Part shown: piece by piece, positions 16,654 to 23,496 of the stretch
Numbering within the stretch: position 1 is the first letter of the stretch
Layout: every line of letters begins with the position of its first letter
Assembly (NCBI RefSeq): GCF_009766105.1
Contig: NZ_LMUH01000001.1
Location: forward strand, 187,187 to 251,186
Direction of reading: 5' to 3'
DNA: 64,000 nucleotides
Origin: Granulicella sp. S156
Lineage (GTDB): Bacteria; Acidobacteriota; Terriglobia; Terriglobales; Acidobacteriaceae
Notes under the pieces: generated by a model
The model's input: only the letters and a program-made list of their open reading frames with translations
Told to the model about the DNA's origin: nothing
Database searches by the model: none
Program-made: the position numbers and the translations under genes

Positions 16654-17639
16654 TTACTTAACTCCTGGGCCGGTTTACGCGCGGGCCGCAGGATTGCTCC
16701 AGCTTTTCCGAGCAACGCCCCCCCCAGCAACTGCAGCTTCGCGGACTTGGTAACGACCGGGCGAGAACGCAGCGTGTCATAGCCCTGTGCAGCAATGGCG
16801 TCCAGAATGGCATGGCCACCCTTGGCGAATAGCGACAGCGTTGCGGCAAGATCGCGATCCACCAGATCCACAATGCGTTCCCCCACCAACAGTCGCGCCC
16901 GCACATCATCGACAAGAAACTTCATCATCGCCAGGAAGTTCGTATCGAAGCGGCGAGCATGAATCTGCTCGTCCGTTACGCCAAAGCGCTGCATGACATC
17001 CGCAGGCAGATAACGGCGTCCGCGTGCGTCGTCTTCCACGACATCCTGGTAAAAGTTCGCCAGCTGCAAGCCCGTGCAGATGTCGTCGGACAACGCGAAA
17101 AGCTCTTCCGAATGATAGCCACTCACGAGAAGCACCAATCGCCCAACCGGGTTCGCCGAGTAACGCGAATACTCCTCAAGACTTGCGATCGACTCGTGAT
17201 GCGTGTGGATCTGGTCGTGCTCGAAGGCCGAGATGAGATCGTCAAATGGCTGGATGGGCAACGAACGCTGCTGGATGGACGGCTGTAACGCAACGTAGAC
17301 CGGATGCTTCGAATTTTCGGGATGCGAAAAGCACTGATGCAGCATCGCGCGCCACTCGGCAAGCAGACGCGTTGCCGTTGCGGTGTCCGCGACCTCATCG
17401 CCCAGATCGTCCGACGTGCGGCAGAAGGCATAGACACTGTGAAAGTGCGGCCGCAAAGCTGCCGGGAGAAAGAACGTCGCGACGTGGAAGTTCTCGTAGT
17501 GCGTCGTCGCGAGATGTTTGCACCACTCCTGTGCCTCTGCCAGCGAGGGACGGGTTGCAGGTGTGAGGTAGAGAGGAGGCGCTCCAAGGAGCGAATCTTC
17601 AAACCAGCTCTCCGGTGAAAAAGCCGCTGCTGCACTCAT
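16650..17639 (-). CDS. hpnC: Squalene synthase-like HpnC (hydroxysqualene synthase)
   Basis: A 329-residue squalene/phytoene synthase family member. Motifs are YAFCRTSDDLGDEV for the first Asp-rich region and NFYQDVVEDDARGRRYLP for the second. HpnC converts presqualene diphosphate to hydroxysqualene. Its ATG shares one base with the stop of the dehydrogenase gene upstream (TAATG), and its own stop overlaps hpnD, so the four genes are one tightly coupled unit. Confidence 0.92.
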   Translation of the reverse strand: MSAAAAFSPESWFEDSLLGAPPLYLTPATRPSLAEAQEWCKHLATTHYENFHVATFFLPAALRPHFHSVYAFCRTSDDLGDEVADTATATRLLAEWRAMLHQCFSHPENSKHPVYVALQPSIQQRSLPIQPFDDLISAFEHDQIHTHHESIASLEEYSRYSANPVGRLVLLVSGYHSEELFALSDDICTGLQLANFYQDVVEDDARGRRYLPADVMQRFGVTDEQIHARRFDTNFLAMMKFLVDDVRARLLVGERIVDLVDRDLAATLSLFAKGGHAILDAIAAQGYDTLRSRPVVTKSAKLQLLGGALLGKAGAILRPARKPAQELSK

Positions 17640-18754
17640 TAAAGGCCCACTTTCTCTGCATAAGCGAACTCTGGATGCAGTTCCTCTGTCCGGCGGCCGG
17701 GAAAGATCGCCGTCTTGATCTCAGGCACAATACCCTCGGCCGGCCGCACTAACATGCGAGCGAAGACCTCAGGAACCTCATCGAGGGTAGCTGTACCTGT
17801 AAGAAAATCCTGACACTGAAAACGCCCTGAACACAGCAGATCAAACGCGGCTCGCGCTGTCGAGGGCGTGTGATGAAAACTCGCCTTGAGGGTGAGATCG
17901 GAGTAGTGCAGCAGGTTGGTATCGAACTGCACCGAGGTGCCTGCCGGGGGCCCGCCAAACAAGTTGATAAGGCCACCCTTGCGCGCCATATGCACGGCCC
18001 ACTGCCAGGTCTCCGGCGTGGCGACAGCTTCGATCACAACGTCCGCGCCGCGGCCCTCAGGAGTGAGCGCGCGAGCTGCAGCAATGGGGTCTATGACATC
18101 GCCGATCCGCAGTACCTGTTCCGCTCCAAACCGGCGCGCCGTGCCCACCTGATCCGACCGCTTAACCACCGCAATAACGTGCAGGTCCATCAATGAAGCG
18201 GCATGGATAAAGAGGAGGCCAATGGGCCCAGCCCCCAGCACAATAACCGTCTGCCCAGCCTTTACCTGGGACTCCTCCAGCCCTCGGATCACGCACGCCA
18301 GCGGTTCGGTAAGCGCGGCATGCTCGAACGGCATCGCCTCAGGAAGCCTCAGGGTATTCTTCGCGGCAATACGCGCTGGAATGTTGATGAGCTCGGCGTA
18401 GGCTCCATTGTTAAACAACAAATCGTCGCAAAGACTCTGCTGGCCCTGTTTGCAGAAGAAGCATTCGTCACAGGGCGCGGAGTTCAGCGGAACCACACGA
18501 TCACCAGGAGCGAAGGCCGTAACGCCTTTGCCCACTTTGACGACCGTCCCCGCCACCTCATGCCCGAAGAGGCGATTAAGGGTCAGCATCTTCGCGTGGT
18601 ATCCACGGCGAAACACCTTGAGATCCGTGCCGCAAGTCAGCGCGGCTTCTACACGTAACACCAGTTCGCCAGGACCCGCCACGGGCACAGGAACACGCTC
18701 CACCCGGAGATCTTCCCTGGCATGCAGCACAGCGGCTTTCATCGTCTTGGCCAT
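17639..18754 (-). CDS. Zinc-dependent medium-chain dehydrogenase, first gene of hpn operon
   Basis: A 371-residue MDR-family oxidoreductase. GHEVAG and TCGTDL mark the catalytic zinc region, and CDECFFCKQGQQSLC gives the four structural-zinc cysteines. VIVLGAGPIGLLFIHAA is the NAD(P)-binding motif. It resembles sorbitol or threonine-type dehydrogenases rather than a known hopanoid enzyme. The ATG at 18754 was taken; GTG one codon earlier is possible. Overlap with hpnC implies co-translation. The real substrate is unknown, and a role with an isoprenoid alcohol is a guess from position. Confidence 0.82.
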   Translation of the reverse strand: MAKTMKAAVLHAREDLRVERVPVPVAGPGELVLRVEAALTCGTDLKVFRRGYHAKMLTLNRLFGHEVAGTVVKVGKGVTAFAPGDRVVPLNSAPCDECFFCKQGQQSLCDDLLFNNGAYAELINIPARIAAKNTLRLPEAMPFEHAALTEPLACVIRGLEESQVKAGQTVIVLGAGPIGLLFIHAASLMDLHVIAVVKRSDQVGTARRFGAEQVLRIGDVIDPIAAARALTPEGRGADVVIEAVATPETWQWAVHMARKGGLINLFGGPPAGTSVQFDTNLLHYSDLTLKASFHHTPSTARAAFDLLCSGRFQCQDFLTGTATLDEVPEVFARMLVRPAEGIVPEIKTAIFPGRRTEELHPEFAYAEKVGL

Positions 18755-18807
18755 CACACACTATTTTCTCATTTAAAAGGAAATCCTTAATGCAGAGGCC
18801 ATCGCGG

Positions 18808-18858
18808 GGTCCCAGATGGGACCAATGGGCGGCCACCGCCTAAAAAGGGGCTTTCCCC
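18808..18858. promoter_or_regulatory. Three successive short hairpins in divergent promoter region
   Basis: Within 51 bp lie GGTCCC-AGAT-GGGACC (18808-18823), GGCGG-CCA-CCGCC (18828-18840) and GGGG-CTTT-CCCC (18847-18858). They sit between the dehydrogenase gene and mlaE, which are divergently transcribed. They could be the leader RNA of one gene or protein-binding palindromes. Confidence 0.4.
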
Positions 18859-18923
18859 GAGCTGGAGATGTGATGCTCGTGCGGCATGTAATGCATCTGA
18901 TAATCTGAGCCACAGCGAACCGC

Positions 18924-19703
18924 ATGAAACTTGTCTCCCCAGGAGCCTTCGCGAAGAACATCGTTGCCTCGGTGCAGGAGTATTCCTTGCTGTCCGGGCG
19001 CGCGATCGGCAACATCTTCTCGAACCCGCGTTATATCGCCGATACCTTCACGCAGATGGACTCCATCGGCGTTGGGTCGCTGCCTATCGTCGTTCTGACC
19101 GGCTTTTTTACAGGCTGCGTTCTGGCCCTGCAGGCCGCCGTTTCGCTGAAAGAGTTTGGCGCTATCAATATGACCGGGAAGCTGGTCGCGCTTTCGATGG
19201 TCAAAGAGCTTGGCCCCGTGCTGACAGGGCTGATGGTATCCGGCCGCAACGCCTCCGGCATGGCGAGCGAGCTGGGATCGATGAAAGTTACCGAGCAGAT
19301 CGACGCCATGCGGGCGCTGGGTACCGACCCCATTCGCAAGCTGGTTACGCCGCGCCTCGTAGCGACGGTCTTTATGCTCTTCTTCCTGACCATCATCTCG
19401 GACGCCTGCGGCACAGGCGGCGGAGCGTTGGTCGCCGTAGTTCTGTTACGCCTCAATGGGCCGGCCTTCTTCCATACGGCCTATATGTCGCTGGTCGGGG
19501 GCGACATCGTGGAGGGTCTGGTGAAGCCGCTGTTTTCGGGCTTCATCATCGCGACCATTGGCTGCTATTACGGTTTGCGGACCACGGGAGGCACGCAAGG
19601 CGTCGGCAAGGCCACGACCCAGGCAGTCGTCGCCTCTTCGGTCCTCATCATTCTCGTCGACTTCCTTGTAACACAGCTCATGATCGGGATCTTCGGGAGA
19701 TAA
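18924..19703 (+). CDS. mlaE: MlaE-type lipid-transport ABC permease
   Basis: A 259-residue MlaE/YrbE permease with several hydrophobic segments. It has the family core ALSMVKELGPVLTGLMVSGR and ELGSMKVTEQIDAMRALGTDP, the conserved loop that contacts the ATPase and MCE partner. By family it moves phospholipids between inner and outer membranes. The ATP-binding gene follows five bases after its stop. No MCE-domain (MlaD) gene follows, so that partner must be elsewhere. Confidence 0.9.
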   Translation: MKLVSPGAFAKNIVASVQEYSLLSGRAIGNIFSNPRYIADTFTQMDSIGVGSLPIVVLTGFFTGCVLALQAAVSLKEFGAINMTGKLVALSMVKELGPVLTGLMVSGRNASGMASELGSMKVTEQIDAMRALGTDPIRKLVTPRLVATVFMLFFLTIISDACGTGGGALVAVVLLRLNGPAFFHTAYMSLVGGDIVEGLVKPLFSGFIIATIGCYYGLRTTGGTQGVGKATTQAVVASSVLIILVDFLVTQLMIGIFGR

Positions 19704-19708
19704 CGGCG

Positions 19709-20551
19709 ATGCCCCTCTCCAGCCCTGAAATCGCCGCTTCCCCCTCGCTGGAGATGCCGCCGGGTGCGGCGGTCGTCGAGTTCAAGAACGTCTCCATCGG
19801 CTTTGACGAGAATCAAGTTCTTCGCGACATCTCGTTCCGTGTCGAACGAGGCGAAACTCGCATCATCCTTGGGCCGGCCGGCGGCGGAAAAAGTACGCTA
19901 TTGAAGCTCGCCAATGGACTAATTGCGCCTGATAGCGGTGAGATCTCGATCTTCGGCAAGTCGCTGACCGGCATGTCCGAGCGCGAGATCTTCGAGCTGC
20001 GAGCGCACATTGGCATGGTGTTTCAGGAGAGCGCGCTCTTCGACTCGCTCACGGTGGAAGACAATGTGGCCTATCGCCTGCACGAAGAGCATGTCCACGA
20101 GGCCGAGGCCCATGATCGCGTCGTCGAAGCCCTGCGCTTCGTCGAACTGGAGAAGGCGATCGACAAGTTTCCGCCGGAGTTGAGCGGCGGTATGCGGCGG
20201 CGCGTCTCCATTGCGCGAGCCATCATCAGCAGGCCCGACCTCATCCTCTACGACTCCCCGACAGGCGGGCTCGACCCCATCACCTCGACGACGATCATCG
20301 AGCTGGTGGTGAAGCAGCGAGATGTCTCCCACACCACATCGCTGCTGATTACGCACCGCCTGCAAGATGCTTTCACGCTGGCAACCCACCGCTACAGTCA
20401 GTCGACAGGCCACATGGAGCCGATCCCTAATGGAGAGTTGGACCCCAGCACTAAATTTCTCGTTTTCAACGAAGGAAAGATCGTCTTCGACGGCACGACG
20501 CGGGAGTTAACGCACACCGAGGATCCCTGGCTCAAGGCCTATATGGAATAG
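19709..20551 (+). CDS. mlaF: MlaF-type ABC transporter ATPase with altered Walker B
   Basis: A 280-residue nucleotide-binding protein pairing with MlaE. Walker A is GPAGGGKST (55-63), the signature LSGGM (158-162), and the H-loop His is at 216 (LLITHRL). Walker B reads LILYDSPTGGLDP: Asp182 is present, but the following catalytic Glu is Ser183. In most ABC ATPases this Glu is needed for hydrolysis. Reading frame and all other motifs are intact, so it does not look like a dead gene. It ends one base before the convergent hydrolase gene. Confidence 0.9.
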   Translation: MPLSSPEIAASPSLEMPPGAAVVEFKNVSIGFDENQVLRDISFRVERGETRIILGPAGGGKSTLLKLANGLIAPDSGEISIFGKSLTGMSEREIFELRAHIGMVFQESALFDSLTVEDNVAYRLHEEHVHEAEAHDRVVEALRFVELEKAIDKFPPELSGGMRRRVSIARAIISRPDLILYDSPTGGLDPITSTTIIELVVKQRDVSHTTSLLITHRLQDAFTLATHRYSQSTGHMEPIPNGELDPSTKFLVFNEGKIVFDGTTRELTHTEDPWLKAYME

Positions 20552-20552
20552 C

Positions 20553-21305
20553 CTACTGTGCCCCCACGGCCAGTGTTCGGTGAAACAGACTCAAAGCAAG
20601 TCCAAACATATCGCGTGCCAGCTCCGCATCGTAGCGAACGCCTTCGTCGCGCAGAAACGCATGTGCACCGTTGACCTCATGCCAGTTCAGCTTGGTGCCC
20701 ACCTCATTCAAGCGTGCCAGCACCTTCATGCGGCCTTCGGTTGGGATGTGCGGGTCCTGGCGCCCCCAGGCCATCAGCAGTTCCCCTTTGATCTCGCCGG
20801 CACGCGCGATTGAATCGTCGTTCATGCCCAGACCGAGACTGCCCTTATGAATGTCGGTCGCATAAAAGCAGACAGCGCCAAGCACCTCCGGATTCATAGC
20901 CGCACGGAACGCGAGGTGGCCTCCAAGGCAGATGCCCATGACGCCGAGACGGCCTGTGCAGTCGGGTCGTCCGGCCAGATGCGTCAGCACGGCGCGGGCG
21001 TCGCTGTCGTAGGCTGCAACTGGCTTGGCTGTCTTCAGCTCGTTACCACGGTCCGAGCCGGCCTGGTCGTAGGCGAATACGGTGCCTGCGGGTTCGTACT
21101 CGTGATAGATCTCCGGCACGGCAACGACATAGCCGTTGCTCGCAAGCTGCACAGCGGTCCGGTGAATCGGAGCCGTCATCTGAAAGATCTCCGAGTACAT
21201 CAGGATGCCCGGAAATCTCCCCGGAGCGGAGGGCCGCACGATGTGCGTCCGCATGATGCCTGTGGGGGTTTGCAGATCAACGTACTCATTGTCGATGACG
21301 ATCAT
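20553..21305 (-). CDS. Dienelactone hydrolase family protein
   Basis: A 250-residue alpha/beta hydrolase of the dienelactone hydrolase family. The nucleophile elbow is GICLGGH (Cys nucleophile), the acid lies in AWGRQDPHIP, and the catalytic His is in NGAHAFLRDEG. Members hydrolyse lactones or small esters in the cytoplasm. The start was taken at the ATG with GGAG about seven bases upstream (MIVIDNEYVDL), nine codons inside the longest frame. It is a single gene, convergent with mlaF. Substrate not predictable. Confidence 0.85.
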   Translation of the reverse strand: MIVIDNEYVDLQTPTGIMRTHIVRPSAPGRFPGILMYSEIFQMTAPIHRTAVQLASNGYVVAVPEIYHEYEPAGTVFAYDQAGSDRGNELKTAKPVAAYDSDARAVLTHLAGRPDCTGRLGVMGICLGGHLAFRAAMNPEVLGAVCFYATDIHKGSLGLGMNDDSIARAGEIKGELLMAWGRQDPHIPTEGRMKVLARLNEVGTKLNWHEVNGAHAFLRDEGVRYDAELARDMFGLALSLFHRTLAVGAQ

Positions 21306-21383
21306 TCGGACTCCAGGGAGAGAAGTGGGCAACCATCGCCGAGTCTACTATGCGTGGCCAATAGTATCGGCCACGCCCCTAGA

Positions 21384-23495
21384 TTAAGGCACAAGCATGA
21401 TCTGAGATTGCCAGTATGTACTTTTCATCTCTGTTGGATCGACCACGGTCACCTGGCAGTCGTACTGGCCAGGTGGAAGCTGTGGGAAGTCGAGGCTGAA
21501 GCTAAGAGGCACCATTCCAAGACGACTGCCCGCCGCGGGTGTCACCGCTATCGGCTGCGTCTCGAAGACCTTGGCCTGATCGCGATAAAAACTGACGAAC
21601 GCGACGAGCGGCCTGGGAGTCGCTGCAGCCTGCTCGTACGCCTGCAGATAGACATACATCTGCCGGCCTTTGCTGAAGACCCGCGTCACGCTCGGCATCA
21701 GCTTCTTTCCATCCTGCACCAACGGGTTGGCGGCGGCATTTTTCACCTGGTCTTTGCTCTTCTCTGCGTTGTAGAGAGCGTCCTTGAGGTCGGTGCGCTG
21801 ACTGCTCAGGACCACCGAGCTGATGGGAACACGCTTCTCCTCTTTGTTCAGGTTCGGGATGACGAAGTTAGTTTGATAGGTACCGATTCTCCCCGTCTCA
21901 TCGTCGCGCGCCAGAAATTTAATCATGTACTTGCCCGGCAACAGCGTAAATCCAGTGTCGTATTCGATCGGCAGATGCGCGAGTTCAGCGGCGGTTTTGT
22001 CCGTTAGCTTGATGTTCGTATCGTCGCGAACGTTTGTTACCGTTGATCCACCATAGATGTCCTTGATCTCATAGACGAAGTCGATCAACGTGTGGTCAGC
22101 GCCGCCCTTCTTGGCTAGCGCGAGTTCGCGGCCGGGGATCTTCACCACCATTGGAACGAAGTACTCCGCGCGGTTCAGCTGGAAGTAGTTGATCTCCATC
22201 GCGATGGTGAGTTCGGTAATGGGGTCTTCCAGCATGAGTGCGTCTTCAAGCTGGCGCTCCTTATCGGCGACCGTGAATTTACTGAATTCTTTGCCGGCAT
22301 AGTAGCCCTGGCGAAAGTCGAGCTTGGCCTCTGCGTTGTTGTTGAGCGTGACCTTGATCTTGCGGAACTTGCCATCGAGCGCGGAGTTGGTGGTGTAGTA
22401 CTCCAGAATGTAATAGTCGGAGATGGCCTGCTGGGCCTGCACGATTCCCCTGGTGAGGTCGTTGTAGTCGAGCAGGGCCTTGCCGCCAGTGTCGCCGGCG
22501 AGCGCAAACAGCGTGTCCTGCGACTGCTGGAAGTTGTTCGTCGTAGCCAGTGCCGCAGCGCCGGTGTACATGCCCTGATTGCCCGGCGAGCCTTGTGTGG
22601 CATCGCCAAGCGGCGCTTCGGCGACAAGGCCTCGTGCGTCAATCGGCCAGAACGAGACGCCGGCGCGAATGGCTGCGTCAACAGTGGCATGAAGCTGCGC
22701 CTGGTTATCGACGCCGTTCAATCGCATGCCACTGGCAAAATAGATCAGCGCTTTCTTCTCGTTTAGCTGGCCGAGCATCTGCGCGGCGGTTTGCAGCGCG
22801 GAGAGCTGGCGGTCGGTATTGAAGACGTTGAACTCGCTGTCGTCCTGGCCAAAGGCGGCGCCGGTATCGGCACTGCTGGCATCGTCGGCAGACTCAATAG
22901 AGCCCTGGCCCTCGCCCACAATCAGCGTCTCTAGAATGCTGAGAAGCTTGTTGCGGTCGGCCGTGAAGTCCTGCAGAACATCGACCGAGCCCCCTCCATA
23001 GCGAAGGATGGAGACGAGATCCACCGCCGTCATCTGCGTGCGTATAAACTTCTCGGCGGCAGAGAGTGCGCGCAGCTGGTCACCAGGAGGCATGGCGCGC
23101 ATGTCGAAGTAGAGCGCGAGGAGGCGGCGGTCCTTATATTTCAGGTTCTCAGGGGATTCCGGGGCGACCTGGGTATGTGCGAGCCGCCTATAAATCTTGA
23201 TGTCTTCCTGACCGGCCGGTGTCGGCGGCACGGGAAGAGCCTTTGTCGGGAGTGTCTGGTGTTCGCAGAAGCGAATCTTTTGCGGCACACCGTCTTCGGT
23301 AAGCGTGAAGTCCTGCGCGGTGAGACCACTGATGGGATTGCCCTGTTTGTCTTTGACGACGACACTTTCAACGACCAATTGCGAACGCACCGACAACGTG
23401 AAGGTGTCGCTGGCGCCGGGCGCCTTGTTCTGTCCGATCGTCTGGGCGCCGGCACTGATAGCCGCGAGAAGAAATATTGTAAGCAGCGATCGCAT
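21384..23495 (-). CDS. Acidobacterial VWFA-domain secreted protein (TIGR03436 type)
   Basis: A 703-residue exported protein with signal peptide MRSLLTIFLLAAISAGAQ. A short N-terminal beta domain (VVVKDKQGNPISGLTAQDFTL) is followed by a von Willebrand A-like domain of about residues 120-420, and then beta-rich repeats to a C-terminal PPGQYDCQVTVVDP region. The MIDAS position reads LALYFDMRAM, so the Asp is present but the usual DxSxS serines are not. It starts one base after the stop of the Oar-like receptor, suggesting it acts with that protein in the periplasm or at the surface. Function unproven. Confidence 0.82.
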   Translation of the reverse strand: MRSLLTIFLLAAISAGAQTIGQNKAPGASDTFTLSVRSQLVVESVVVKDKQGNPISGLTAQDFTLTEDGVPQKIRFCEHQTLPTKALPVPPTPAGQEDIKIYRRLAHTQVAPESPENLKYKDRRLLALYFDMRAMPPGDQLRALSAAEKFIRTQMTAVDLVSILRYGGGSVDVLQDFTADRNKLLSILETLIVGEGQGSIESADDASSADTGAAFGQDDSEFNVFNTDRQLSALQTAAQMLGQLNEKKALIYFASGMRLNGVDNQAQLHATVDAAIRAGVSFWPIDARGLVAEAPLGDATQGSPGNQGMYTGAAALATTNNFQQSQDTLFALAGDTGGKALLDYNDLTRGIVQAQQAISDYYILEYYTTNSALDGKFRKIKVTLNNNAEAKLDFRQGYYAGKEFSKFTVADKERQLEDALMLEDPITELTIAMEINYFQLNRAEYFVPMVVKIPGRELALAKKGGADHTLIDFVYEIKDIYGGSTVTNVRDDTNIKLTDKTAAELAHLPIEYDTGFTLLPGKYMIKFLARDDETGRIGTYQTNFVIPNLNKEEKRVPISSVVLSSQRTDLKDALYNAEKSKDQVKNAAANPLVQDGKKLMPSVTRVFSKGRQMYVYLQAYEQAAATPRPLVAFVSFYRDQAKVFETQPIAVTPAAGSRLGMVPLSFSLDFPQLPPGQYDCQVTVVDPTEMKSTYWQSQIMLVP

Positions 23496-23496
23496 A

